From assembly GCF_021602345.1 (NCBI RefSeq), contig NZ_BQID01000006.1, forward strand, positions 124,001 to 188,000: a stretch of 64,000 nt of DNA, read 5' to 3'. The DNA is from Pseudomonas pharyngis (GTDB lineage Bacteria > Pseudomonadota > Gammaproteobacteria > Pseudomonadales > Pseudomonadaceae). The position numbers were made by a program, and so were the translations under genes. Shown one piece after another: positions 1 to 8,109 of the stretch. Numbering within the stretch: the first letter of the stretch is position 1; the number at the start of each line of letters is the position of its first letter. The notes under the pieces were generated by a model. The model ran no database searches and was not told the DNA's origin. It saw only the letters and a list, made by a program, of their open reading frames with translations.

Positions 1-281
1 AGCAGTAACGCTACCACCGCCATCCACGCCAGTTCGACGCCATGCACTTTGAAGAAGTCGACGTTCGGCGTGCCCTGGGCGAGGTCGATGATGCGGCTCA
101 GGTAGCTGAACAGGGCCACTTCGATCAACGCGCCGAACAGGCCGACGATCAGCAGGGCGACGAAACTCGGCCAGACCTGCTTCAGGTAATAGGTATAGAA
201 GGGCAGAACGCGGTCCGGCGGAGACGCCGTCGGGGCGTCGCGGAATATGTCGATCAGTTGTTCGAAACGGCGATAGAGCAT
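1..281 (-). CDS. ABC transporter permease/ATP-binding protein, N-terminal fragment
   Basis: This is the 5' end of a gene read leftwards that runs off the window, so only about 93 residues are visible. The protein starts MLYRRFEQLIDIF. A hydrophobic stretch at about residues 38-60 is followed by SRIIDLAQG, the pattern of the first membrane helix of a fused exporter with a transmembrane domain followed by an ATPase (MsbA-like half-transporter). No nucleotide-binding domain is visible because it would lie outside the window. From memory, the PAO1 gene upstream of ppiA (PA3228) is a permease/ATPase fusion, which agrees. Substrate unknown. The gene precedes the prolyl isomerase on the same strand, so the downstream gene order cannot be judged here. 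Confidence 0.75.
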   Translation of the reverse strand, partial: MLYRRFEQLIDIFRDAPTASPPDRVLPFYTYYLKQVWPSFVALLIVGLFGALIEVALFSYLSRIIDLAQGTPNVDFFKVHGVELAWMAVVALL

Positions 282-369
282 CAGATAACCGCCCGGAGCA
301 CGGGCTCTCCTTTTATCAGTGTGAGCGGCGTGACATCAGGTCAGCGCCGCTCGATATGCCCTGTAAAGC

Positions 370-933
370 TTAGTCGATGCGCTTGGCCGACTTGATGATC
401 ACAGGGTCGACCGGCACGTTTTGCATGCCCTGTTTGGTGGTGGTCTGGGAGTTGACGATGATGTCGACCACGTCCATGCCCTTGACCACTTTGGCGAACA
501 CCGCGTAACCGGCGTCACGGCCCGGATCGAGGAAGGCGTTGTCGGCCACGTTGATGAAGAACTGGCTGGTGGCTGAATCCGGGTTGGAAGTACGCGCCAT
601 CGACAGGGTGCCACGAACGTTATGCAGACCGTTGCTGGCTTCGTTCTTGATCGGCGCCTTGGTGTCTTTTTGCTGCATCTGCTGGGTGAAGCCGCCGCCC
701 TGGGCCATGAAGCCCGGGATCACGCGGTGAAAAATCGTGTTGTTGTAAAAGCCGCTGTCGACGTACTCGAGGAAATTCTTGGTACTGATCGGCGCCTTGA
801 CCGGGTCCAGCTCGATTTCGATCTGGCCGTTGGTGGTGTCCAGCAGCACGTGCGGTGCTTTTGCCGGCGTGGCAGCCATCAGGTTGGCAGCGAACAGCAC
901 GGTGCCGGCGGCGAGGGCGAGTTTTTTCAGCAT
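370..933 (-). CDS. ppiA: Periplasmic peptidyl-prolyl cis-trans isomerase, cyclophilin type
   Basis: A 187-residue secreted cyclophilin that catalyses cis-trans isomerisation of proline peptide bonds in the periplasm and helps envelope proteins fold. Residues 1-20 form a Sec signal peptide (positively charged MLKK, hydrophobic core, cleavage after LMA). The cyclophilin core carries [16 protein letters not shown] at 68-83, with the catalytic Arg of FHR, and SQFFINV around 123-129. The length is normal for bacterial PpiA (about 190). It begins 3 bp after the stop of the upstream alpha/beta hydrolase gene, so the two are probably co-transcribed. From memory the PAO1 counterpart is PA3227 (ppiA). 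Confidence 0.93.
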   Translation of the reverse strand: MLKKLALAAGTVLFAANLMAATPAKAPHVLLDTTNGQIEIELDPVKAPISTKNFLEYVDSGFYNNTIFHRVIPGFMAQGGGFTQQMQQKDTKAPIKNEASNGLHNVRGTLSMARTSNPDSATSQFFINVADNAFLDPGRDAGYAVFAKVVKGMDVVDIIVNSQTTTKQGMQNVPVDPVIIKSAKRID

Positions 934-936
934 GGG

Positions 937-1740
937 TCAGTGATCCTGAGGGTGATTATCGGCTGTGGCGAGGAACTCCAGCAGCGTTTGATTGAAGCGT
1001 TCGGGCTGATCGAGCGGGGTGGCGTGGCGCGAATCGGCGATCACCACCAGCCGCGCATCGGGCAGCAGTCTGACATAGGTTTCTTTCAGCGAAACGGGGG
1101 TGTAGTCCCGGTCGGCGCTGACGACGAGGGTTGGACAGGTGACCCGGGAAAGTCGTTCCTGGACCCCCCAGCCAACAATCGCATCGAAGCTGGCGAGATA
1201 AGCACGTTTGTCGTTTTTTGCCCAGCGCTCTGCCATCTTCTGACGCAAATCGGCTTGCTCCGGTTTGGGGAACAGCTTGGCGCCAAGGGCCTTGCCGATG
1301 GTGGCGAGGCTGAGCACACGCATCAGGCTCCAGCGCTTGAACCACTGCCAGTAATCGTCGCGGGTACGCACCTTGACCTCGGGAGCGCTGTTGACGATGG
1401 TCAGGCTCTTGAGCATCCGCGGCTGATCGACGGCGAGCTGAAAGCCGATCATGCCGCCCATGGACAGCCCGGCGTAGTGCACCGGGCCGAGTTTCAAATG
1501 CTCGATCAGGGCGACGATGTCGGCGCTGAAACCGGCGATGCTGTAGCGCTCGCGGGGCTTGTCGGAGCGGCCGTGACCGCGCACGTCCGGGACGATCACC
1601 CGGTAGTGCGCAGCCAGGGCGGGAATCTGCATTTCCCAGTCCAGGGTGCTGGAGCCCAGACCGTGAACCAGCAGCAACGGATCGCCGTGGCCATATTCCT
1701 CGTAGTGCAGGTTGCAACCTTCATGCTCGAAATACGCCAT
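937..1740 (-). CDS. Alpha/beta fold hydrolase
   Basis: A 267-residue cytoplasmic hydrolase of the alpha/beta superfamily with the complete triad: nucleophile Ser93 in GLSMGG, an acid at about Asp210 or Asp212 (SADRD) and His239 (SRHATPLDQP). The oxyanion segment HGLGSS is at 26-31 and a PDVRGHGRSD motif follows strand 4. No signal peptide is present. Such proteins include esterases, lactonases (3-oxoadipate enol-lactonase-like) and haloperoxidase-like enzymes, and nothing visible fixes the substrate. It lies between a LysR gene (14 bp upstream) and ppiA (3 bp downstream), all on the minus strand, so one transcript is likely. Confidence 0.88.
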   Translation of the reverse strand: MAYFEHEGCNLHYEEYGHGDPLLLVHGLGSSTLDWEMQIPALAAHYRVIVPDVRGHGRSDKPRERYSIAGFSADIVALIEHLKLGPVHYAGLSMGGMIGFQLAVDQPRMLKSLTIVNSAPEVKVRTRDDYWQWFKRWSLMRVLSLATIGKALGAKLFPKPEQADLRQKMAERWAKNDKRAYLASFDAIVGWGVQERLSRVTCPTLVVSADRDYTPVSLKETYVRLLPDARLVVIADSRHATPLDQPERFNQTLLEFLATADNHPQDH

Positions 1741-1754
1741 CGGTGAACTCCGTG

Positions 1755-2681
1755 TCAGGCTTGTTCGGGGGCGGCGAACGGTGCGTCCAGCGGCAGGGTG
1801 TCGAAGGTGCGCAGCAGTTCGATGAGGATTTGCGTGGCTGGGCCCAAGGGTTTGTCCTTGTTCGAATACAGATAGAAGCTGGAGTTGCGGTTGCCGCCTC
1901 TGTCCAACGGTAGCAGCTTGAGTGAGCCGTCTTTCAGTTCCCGCTCGATCATGTGGCGTGGCAGCCAGGCGAATCCCAGGCCACTGCTGACGAACGTCGC
2001 CGCGGTGGCGAGACTGCCGACGGTCCAGCGCTGCTCGGCGCCGAGCCAGCCGACGTCCCGGGGTTGCTGGCGGCCGGAGTCGCGGATGACCACTTGCATC
2101 TGGGTTTCCAGGTCCTGAAAGCTCAGCTCGCGGTTGAGCCGATGCAGCGCATGATCAGGATGGGCGACGGCGACAAATTCGACATCACTCAATTCCGCGC
2201 CAAGGTAACCGGGAATGCTCAGCCCGGTGATGGCCAGATCGGCCACGCCTTCGAGCAGCACTTCTTCGACGCCCGACAGCACTTCCTCACGCAGACGCAC
2301 CCGGCAGCCACGGCTCTGCGGCATGAACGCGGTCAATGCGCGCACGATACGGGCGCTCGGGTAGGCGGCGTCGACCACCAGCCGTACTTCGGCTTCCCAG
2401 CCCTGCTCCATGTGATGGGCAAGGTCTTCCAGCTGGCTGGCCTGTTTCACCAATTGCCGCGAGCGGCGTAGCAGCACGCCGCCGGCTTCAGTCAGCACGG
2501 CCTTGCGGCCGTCGATGCGCAACAGCGGCACGCCGAGCTGATCCTGCATGCGGGCGACGGTGTAACTCACCGACGATTGCGAACGGTGCAGGGCCTCGGC
2601 GGCCTGGGCGAATCCGCCGTGGTCGACCACGGCCTGCAACGTTCGCCATTGATCAAGGGTCACGCGGGGCGCTTTCATCAA
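1755..2681 (-). CDS. LysR family transcriptional regulator
   Basis: A 308-residue LysR-type regulator. The N-terminal winged helix-turn-helix covers about residues 8-66 (WRTLQAVVDHGGFAQAAEALHRSQSSVSYTVARMQDQLG) and is followed by a substrate-binding domain resembling a periplasmic binding protein. The length is typical. It heads a leftward gene row with the hydrolase and ppiA. It is divergent, across 46 bp, from the small secreted protein gene at 2728, so a shared promoter region is possible. The effector is unknown. A second Met follows the first (MMKAP), which leaves a one-codon uncertainty in the start. Confidence 0.92.
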   Translation of the reverse strand: MMKAPRVTLDQWRTLQAVVDHGGFAQAAEALHRSQSSVSYTVARMQDQLGVPLLRIDGRKAVLTEAGGVLLRRSRQLVKQASQLEDLAHHMEQGWEAEVRLVVDAAYPSARIVRALTAFMPQSRGCRVRLREEVLSGVEEVLLEGVADLAITGLSIPGYLGAELSDVEFVAVAHPDHALHRLNRELSFQDLETQMQVVIRDSGRQQPRDVGWLGAEQRWTVGSLATAATFVSSGLGFAWLPRHMIERELKDGSLKLLPLDRGGNRNSSFYLYSNKDKPLGPATQILIELLRTFDTLPLDAPFAAPEQA

Positions 2682-2727
2682 TAGCTCCTCTTGTCCTAAG
2701 CTGGCGGTCCCTCATGGAGACTGCCGA

Positions 2728-3042
2728 ATGAAAAAATTCTGTTGTGTGTTGCTGGCGCTGCTTCCGCTGACTGCGTTCGCGTACCCGATCGATGTGGAAA
2801 AGGACCTCAACGGCCTGAAGATCGACTACAACGCGTTCGACACCGATAACGACATCGGCTCCATCCAGGTCAACAACTACGGCGACGTCGACGCGACCTG
2901 CAAGGTGGTGTTCACCAACGGCCCGGAGGCGCCGCGCACGCGCAATATCGAGGTGGCGGCGGGCAAGCATAAAAACGCCACGGCCAAGTTCACCCGGACC
3001 ATCATCAAGCTGCGCATCAAGCTGAGCTGCACCCCGAAATAG
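2728..3042 (+). CDS. Small secreted protein, unknown function
   Basis: A 104-residue protein with a clear Sec signal peptide (MKKFCCVLLALLPLTAFA) and a mature part of about 86 residues that looks like a small beta-rich periplasmic protein (IGSIQVNNYGDVDATCKVVFTNGP). Two cysteines in the mature part (in ATCKV and LSCTPK) could form a disulphide. Homologues in pseudomonads are usually called hypothetical, and I recognise no catalytic motif. The gene is divergent from the LysR gene at 1755-2681 and is followed by a short hairpin at 3051. Confidence 0.75.
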   Translation: MKKFCCVLLALLPLTAFAYPIDVEKDLNGLKIDYNAFDTDNDIGSIQVNNYGDVDATCKVVFTNGPEAPRTRNIEVAAGKHKNATAKFTRTIIKLRIKLSCTPK

Positions 3043-3050
3043 CGTCACGG

Positions 3051-3076
3051 GCCTGTGGGAGCGGGCTTCCACAGGC
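3051..3076. repeat. REP-like hairpin, GTGGGAGC type
   Basis: The arms GCCTGTGG and CCACAGGC are perfect inverted repeats around a gagcgggctt loop, directly after the stop of the small secreted protein. This is the single-hairpin form of the common pseudomonad REP sequence and could also serve as a weak 3' end for that transcript, though no T-run follows. Confidence 0.6.
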
Positions 3077-3201
3077 TACGGCTTGCATCTAAACGAATTT
3101 TTCGATGCTTTGCAGCAATTATTTGCGCTTTTTCATCGATACGGCACTGTTTAACCTTCACTCCATCGACTTACAACATTCTCGGATGGAGGCTACACAA
3201 C

Positions 3202-3801
3202 ATGTCCCGCGTTCTGATCATCGAAAGCAGCGCCCGCCAGCAAGACTCGGTTTCCCGTCAACTGACCCAGACCTTCATCAGTCAGTGGAAAGCGGCGCAT
3301 CCGGCCGATCAGATCACCGTGCGTGACCTCGCCGTGAACCCGGTACCGCACCTGGACATCAACCTGCTGGGCGGCTGGATGAAATCCGCCGAGCAGCGCA
3401 ACGACAGCGAGCAGGCCTCGCTGGACCGTTCCAACGAATTGACCGATGAATTGCTGGCCGCCGACGTGCTGGTGATGGCGGCGCCGATGTACAACTTCGC
3501 CATTCCGAGCACCCTGAAGGCCTGGCTCGACCACGTACTGCGTGCCGGCGTGACCTTCAAATACACCGAAACCGGCCCGCAAGGCCTGCTCAGCGGCAAG
3601 CGTGCCTACGTGCTGACCGCTCGCGGCGGGATCTACGCCGGCGGCCCGGCGGATCATCAGGAACCGTACCTGCGTCAGGTGATGGGCTTCATCGGCATTA
3701 ACGACGTGACCTTCATCCACGCCGAAGGCATGAACCTGGGCGGCGACTTCCAGGAGAAAGGCCTCAACCAGGCCAACGCCAAACTGTCCCAGGTCGCTTG
3801 A
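3202..3801 (+). CDS. azoR: FMN-dependent NADH azoreductase
   Basis: A 199-residue flavodoxin-fold NAD(P)H:quinone/azo oxidoreductase that binds FMN and reduces quinones and azo compounds by two-electron transfer in the cytoplasm. Family signatures are the phosphate-binding N-terminus (MSRVLIIESSARQQDSVSRQL), the FMN-contacting PMYNFAIPSTLKAWLDHVLRAG at about 95-116 and TARGG at about 138. I start at ATG 3202 because it gives the standard family N-terminus and has GGAGG eight bases upstream; the longer open frame from 3055 would add a segment unlike the family. The gene stands alone between two hairpins. Confidence 0.93.
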   Translation: MSRVLIIESSARQQDSVSRQLTQTFISQWKAAHPADQITVRDLAVNPVPHLDINLLGGWMKSAEQRNDSEQASLDRSNELTDELLAADVLVMAAPMYNFAIPSTLKAWLDHVLRAGVTFKYTETGPQGLLSGKRAYVLTARGGIYAGGPADHQEPYLRQVMGFIGINDVTFIHAEGMNLGGDFQEKGLNQANAKLSQVA

Positions 3802-3909
3802 TATGTTAATCGCCAGATAATCGCCGATTGTTCTAGTGACCTGGCGCAACCCCTTCAAGGCTCTACGCGCATCGAACCTCCCTTTGCACTTGTTGCTCCT
3901 GAGTGCTGT

Positions 3910-3948
3910 AGCCCGATTGAACGCTTTAGCGAGATCGGGCTTTTTTTT
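3910..3948 (+). terminator. Rho-independent terminator after azoR
   Basis: Arms GCCCGAT (3910-3916) and ATCGGGC (3933-3939) form a perfect stem and are followed by nine T residues (3940-3948). It lies 109 bp after the azoR stop and before the EamA transporter gene. Confidence 0.85.
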
Positions 3949-4013
3949 GCCCGGGATTTAGCGATGGCTGGCAAAAAACGCTATCGTCGCCGCCATTCGA
4001 AATCGAGGCGAGC

Positions 4014-4895
4014 ATGGGCTATCTACTTTTTGTCACGCTGATCCAGGCGTTTTCCTTCAGTCTGATCGGCGAATACCTGGCCGGTCATGTCGACAGCTAC
4101 TTCGCGGTGCTGGTGCGTGTGGTACTGGCCGGGCTGGTGTTCATTCCGCTGACCCGCTGGCGCTCGGTAGAGCCGGCGTTCATGCGCGGCATGCTGCTGA
4201 TCGGCGCTTTGCAGTTCGGCGTGACCTACGTCTGCCTGTATTTGAGCTTCCGCGTGCTGACGGTGCCGGAAGTGCTGCTGTTCACCATCCTCACGCCGCT
4301 GCACGTGACGCTGATCGAAGACGCGCTCAACCGACGCTTCAACCCGTGGGCGCTGATCGCCGCACTGGTGGCCGTGTGCGGTGCAGCAGTGATTCGCTAC
4401 GACCGGATCAACCCGGACTTCTTCATGGGCTTTCTGCTGCTGCAACTGGCCAACTTCACCTACGCCGCCGGGCAGGTGTTGTACAAGCATCTGGTGGCAA
4501 AACACCCGAGCGATCTGCCGCACTACCGGCGCTTCGGTTTCTTCTACCTCGGCGCGCTGGCAGTGGCGTTGCCGGCGTTCCTGTTGTTCGGCAAATCCAA
4601 CTTCCTGCCCGAAGCGCCGCTGCAATGGGGCGTGCTGGTCTTCCTTGGTCTGGTCTCGACCGCACTCGGTTTGTATTGGTGGAACAAGGGCGCGTGCCTG
4701 GTCAACGGCGGCACCCTGGCGGTGATGAACAACCTGCACGTGCCGGTGGGGCTGCTGCTGAATCTGCTGATCTGGAATCAGCATGAAGAGCTCGGGCGGT
4801 TGTTCCTCGGTGGCAGCGTGATTCTGGCCGCGGTGTGGATCAGCCGGTTGGGGATTCGCAAGCCGGCGCCAATTGCCCCACCAGAAACTCGATAA
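4014..4895 (+). CDS. EamA/DMT family inner-membrane transporter
   Basis: A 293-residue polytopic protein with about ten predicted hydrophobic helices arranged as two EamA repeats (roughly residues 1-130 and 140-275), typical of drug/metabolite transporters of the carboxylate/amino acid/amine type. It acts in the inner membrane, probably as an exporter; the substrate cannot be read from sequence. Its last 56 bases overlap the 3' end of the convergent LysR gene, so the final residues of the two proteins are encoded on opposite strands of the same DNA. Confidence 0.87.
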   Translation: MGYLLFVTLIQAFSFSLIGEYLAGHVDSYFAVLVRVVLAGLVFIPLTRWRSVEPAFMRGMLLIGALQFGVTYVCLYLSFRVLTVPEVLLFTILTPLHVTLIEDALNRRFNPWALIAALVAVCGAAVIRYDRINPDFFMGFLLLQLANFTYAAGQVLYKHLVAKHPSDLPHYRRFGFFYLGALAVALPAFLLFGKSNFLPEAPLQWGVLVFLGLVSTALGLYWWNKGACLVNGGTLAVMNNLHVPVGLLLNLLIWNQHEELGRLFLGGSVILAAVWISRLGIRKPAPIAPPETR

Positions 4896-5745
4896 ACGCC
4901 CGGGTCTTCTGCGGCACCCGTCGCGCCGACGAATACACGGCGTTGATGGTGATTGCCGGGGCTTGCCATTCACAGAGCACTGGCACCAGCCGCCCGGCCG
5001 CCAACGCCTCTTCGACGATGAAGTCCGGCAGCAGCGCAATGCCCATGCCGGCCTCGGCCGCTTGCGCCAGCAGGTCGCCGTTGTTGGCGTGCAGCGGCCC
5101 GGTCACGTTGACGCGCTGGGTCTCCTTGCCGTTGCACAGTTGCAGGCTGACCCCGCTCTGCAGATAGCCGTAGTTCAAGCATTGATGTGAGCGCAGATCC
5201 TGCGGGGATTGCGGCGTGCCCGCGCGTTCGAGGTAAGCGGGGGAGGCGACCATGATTCGCGGCGCCGGCGCCAGTTGTCTGGCGATCATGGTCGAGTCGG
5301 GCAGGCTGGCGATGCGGATGGTCACGTCGAAGCCGCCGCGCACCGGGTCGACTTGCTGGTCGCTGAGCACCAGTTGCAGCTCGATGTTCGGGTGCTGCTC
5401 GTGGAACAGCGGAATCAGCTTGCCCAGCCGTCGCAGGCCGAACGACATCGGTGCGTTGACCCGCAAAACCCCGCGCAATTCGCCAATCCCGTCCCGGGCT
5501 CGCTGTTCGGCCTCGTCCAGTGCCGCAATCACTTCCCGCGCCGCTTCGAAATACTCGGCCCCGGCCTCGGTCAGGTGCAGGCTGCGGGTGGTGCGTTGCA
5601 GCAGCTGCACACCGATGGCCTCTTCCAGTGCCTGAATCTGTTTGCTGACTTTCGAGCGGGGCACGTCCATGGCCCGGGCGGCGGCTGCAAAGCCGTTCTC
5701 GCCGACCGTCACCACGAAGGCGCGCATGCATTCGATGCGATCCAT
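4840..5745 (-). CDS. LysR family transcriptional regulator
   Basis: A 301-residue LysR regulator of the CrgA/DsdC-like group (MDRIECMRAFVVTVGENGFAAAARAMDVPRSKVSKQIQALEEAIG), with the winged helix at about 1-60 and an effector domain after residue 90. It is divergent from the isochorismatase-fold hydrolase gene at 5915, and a perfect palindrome in the shared 169-bp spacer (5761-5775) is a good operator candidate, so it probably controls that hydrolase. Its 3' end overlaps the EamA gene by 56 bp in convergent orientation. Confidence 0.92.
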   Translation of the reverse strand: MDRIECMRAFVVTVGENGFAAAARAMDVPRSKVSKQIQALEEAIGVQLLQRTTRSLHLTEAGAEYFEAAREVIAALDEAEQRARDGIGELRGVLRVNAPMSFGLRRLGKLIPLFHEQHPNIELQLVLSDQQVDPVRGGFDVTIRIASLPDSTMIARQLAPAPRIMVASPAYLERAGTPQSPQDLRSHQCLNYGYLQSGVSLQLCNGKETQRVNVTGPLHANNGDLLAQAAEAGMGIALLPDFIVEEALAAGRLVPVLCEWQAPAITINAVYSSARRVPQKTRAFIEFLVGQLAPACESPTG

Positions 5746-5760
5746 GATTGTCCCTATTTT

Positions 5761-5775
5761 AGAATCAATGATTCT
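5761..5775. promoter_or_regulatory. Perfect palindrome, candidate LysR operator
   Basis: AGAATCA-A-TGATTCT is a perfect 7+1+7 inverted repeat, 15 bases upstream of the LysR start codon and 139 bases upstream of the hydrolase start. It is flanked by two direct copies of TTGTCCCT (about 5748 and 5791). The position between divergent genes suits a LysR autoregulatory and activating site. Binding is inferred. Confidence 0.55.
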
Positions 5776-5914
5776 CGATTTTATGGAATTGTCCCTTTAT
5801 CGGCTAGCCCCTAAAGTGACATCCAAGCCGAGACAACAACGCCGCAGACGGCAAAACGCCTCGACTCACCAATACCCAATCGAAACTTTGAATCGACATC
5901 AAAAGGAACGCGCC

Positions 5915-6556
5915 ATGTCTATCCGTGAACTGCTGAACCCAACCAACTCCGCCCTGATCCTGATCGACCACCAGCCGCAAATGGCTTTCGGCGTACAGTC
6001 GATTGACCGTCAGACCCTGAAGAACAACACCGTCGGCCTGGCCAAGGCTGCCAAGATCTTCAACGTGCCGACCATTTACACCTCGGTCGAAACCGAAAGC
6101 TTCAGCGGCTACATCTGGCCGGAATTGCTGGCAGTACACCCTGAGCAGAAACCGATCGAGCGCACCTCGATGAATTCCTGGGAAGACAAGGCGCTGGTTG
6201 ACGCCGTGAAGGCCACCGGGCGCAAAAAGCTGATCATCGCCGCGCTGTGGACCGAGGTTTGCCTGACCTTCCCGGCTCTGGAAGCCCTGGCTGAAGGCTA
6301 CGAGGTGTACATCGTCACCGACGCGTCCGGCGGCACTACCAAAGAAGCCCACGACATGTCGGTACAGCGGATGATTCAGGCCGGCGCAGTACCGGTGACC
6401 TGGCAGCAAGTGCTGCTCGAGTACCAGCGTGACTGGGCGCACAAAGACACTTATCAGGCAGTGATGGACCTGGTGCTGGAACACAGCGGCGCGTACGGCA
6501 TGGGCGTCGACTACGCCTACACCATGGTGCACAAGGCGCCGCAGCGGCAGGCCTGA
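5915..6556 (+). CDS. Isochorismatase-fold cysteine hydrolase, YcaC-like
   Basis: A 213-residue cytoplasmic hydrolase of the isochorismatase-like superfamily, closest by eye to YcaC-type proteins. The triad candidates are Asp in LILIDHQPQM (about residue 19), Lys in the middle region, and Cys in ALWTEVCLTFPA (about 118). I start at ATG 5915, preceded by AAAAGGA, because the longer frame from 5642 runs through the regulatory spacer. It is divergently paired with the LysR gene and closed by a strong terminator, so it forms a single-gene unit. The physiological substrate of the YcaC group is unknown. Confidence 0.9.
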   Translation: MSIRELLNPTNSALILIDHQPQMAFGVQSIDRQTLKNNTVGLAKAAKIFNVPTIYTSVETESFSGYIWPELLAVHPEQKPIERTSMNSWEDKALVDAVKATGRKKLIIAALWTEVCLTFPALEALAEGYEVYIVTDASGGTTKEAHDMSVQRMIQAGAVPVTWQQVLLEYQRDWAHKDTYQAVMDLVLEHSGAYGMGVDYAYTMVHKAPQRQA

Positions 6557-6570
6557 TAAATCGGCGGGAC

Positions 6571-6604
6571 AAAAAAGACGCAACCGGGATTGCGTCTTTT
6601 TTTG
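6571..6604 (+). terminator. Terminator after YcaC-like gene
   Basis: AAAAAAGACGCAA and TTGCGTCTTTTTTT form a long A/T-flanked stem with a CCGGGA loop and a T-run on either strand. It can serve both this gene and the convergent channel gene ending at 6620. Confidence 0.88.
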
Positions 6605-6619
6605 CGTTTGAAGAAAGCG

Positions 6620-7918
6620 CTACATCAGATGTTTTTCGGCTTCCGGAATATGGCTCGCGCCAAGGACTGCCGGCAATATCCCGGAACGCAAATCCCCACC
6701 ACTCGGCTGCTGATACAGACTCAACCCAAACTCCGACAGCACCGCCAGCAGGTAATCGAAAATATCCCCCTGGATCCGCTCGTAATCGGCCCACACCGTG
6801 GTGGTGGTAAAGCAGTAGATTTCCAGCGGGATGCCCTGGGCGGTGGTCTGCATCTGGCGGACCATGCAGGTCATGTTCGGCTGGATCTCCGGATGACTCT
6901 TCAGATAGGCCAACGCATAGGCGCGGAAGGTGCCGATGTTGGTCATGCGCCGGCGGTTGGCCGACATCGCCGCGACGTTGCCCTGCGCCTCGTTCCAGGC
7001 CTTGAGCTCGGCTTTCTTGCGGCCCATGTAGGCGGTCAGCAGGTGCACCTGGGACAGTTTTTCTTCTTCGTCGTCGCGGATGAAGCGCACACCGCTGGCA
7101 TCAATGAACAGGCTGCGCTTGATTCGTCGACCGCCGGACTGCTGCATGCCGCGCCAGTTTCTGAACGACTCGGACATCAGGCGCCAGGTCGGGATCGAGA
7201 CGATGGTCTTGTCGAAATTCTGCACCTTGACCGTGTGCAGGGTGATGTCGACCACATCGCCATCGGCGCCGACCTGCGGCATTTCGATCCAGTCGCCGAC
7301 CCGCAGCATGTCGTTGCTGGTCAGTTGCACGCTGGCGACGAACGACAGCAGGGTGTCCTTGTAGACCAACAGGATGACCGCCGACATCGCACCCAGACCC
7401 GACAGCAGCAACAGCGGCGAACGGTCGATCAGGGTGGCGACGATGATGATCGCGCCGAACACGTACAGGACCATTTTCGCCAGTTGCACATAACCCTTGA
7501 TCGAGCGGGTGCGGGCGTGTTCGGTGCGGGCGTAGATGTCCAGCAGCGCATTGAGCAGGGCGCTGACCGACAGCAACAGGAACAGAATGGTGAACGCCAG
7601 GGCCACGTTGCCGAGGAACACCGTGGCGGTCTTGCTCAGTTCCGGCACCAGGTGCAGGCCGAACTGGATCACCAGCGATGGCGTCATCTGCGCCAGACGC
7701 TGAAACACCTTGTTATGGCGAAAGTCGTTGATCCAGTGCAACGCGGGCTGGCGACCGAGCATGCGGCTGGCATGCAGGATCAGGTAGCGCGCCACTCGTC
7801 CGAGGACCAGCGCGATCACCAACAACAGGAGCAGCGCCAGGCCGGCGTGCAGGAGCGGGTGCTGATCAAGGGCACCCCAGAGGTCTTGGGCGTTGAGCCA
7901 GAGCTGTTTGAAATCCAT
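6620..7918 (-). CDS. Mechanosensitive ion channel, MscS/YbdG family
   Basis: A 432-residue inner-membrane protein with about five N-terminal hydrophobic helices (residues 25-45, 80-100, 105-125, 150-170 and 172-200) and an MscS core: pore-lining helix around GLGAMSAVILLVYKDTLLSFVASVQL, then the beta domain DMLRVGDWIEMPQVGADGDVVDITLHTVKVQNFDKTIVSIPT. The length and the insert after the beta domain (RRIKRSLFIDASGVRFI) match YbdG (MscM-type) rather than the 286-residue MscS. It would open under membrane tension during hypo-osmotic shock. It is transcribed alone, divergent from the helicase gene. Confidence 0.9.
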   Translation of the reverse strand: MDFKQLWLNAQDLWGALDQHPLLHAGLALLLLLVIALVLGRVARYLILHASRMLGRQPALHWINDFRHNKVFQRLAQMTPSLVIQFGLHLVPELSKTATVFLGNVALAFTILFLLLSVSALLNALLDIYARTEHARTRSIKGYVQLAKMVLYVFGAIIIVATLIDRSPLLLLSGLGAMSAVILLVYKDTLLSFVASVQLTSNDMLRVGDWIEMPQVGADGDVVDITLHTVKVQNFDKTIVSIPTWRLMSESFRNWRGMQQSGGRRIKRSLFIDASGVRFIRDDEEEKLSQVHLLTAYMGRKKAELKAWNEAQGNVAAMSANRRRMTNIGTFRAYALAYLKSHPEIQPNMTCMVRQMQTTAQGIPLEIYCFTTTTVWADYERIQGDIFDYLLAVLSEFGLSLYQQPSGGDLRSGILPAVLGASHIPEAEKHLM

Positions 7919-8109
7919 GAGCGAAACGATTCTTCTGTAAGACGCGACGGGCGATTAGAGCATTTAAGACGCTGTGTATTACCGTTGGAGACAAATCGAG
8001 CAACAAAAAAGCCACTGATTACCGTGGATTTCACAAAGAAACTCGGCCTGAGCGCTCGAAACCGGTAACCTATGCAGCTGATTTTTTGCATATCTTCGAG
8101 GTAGCACCC

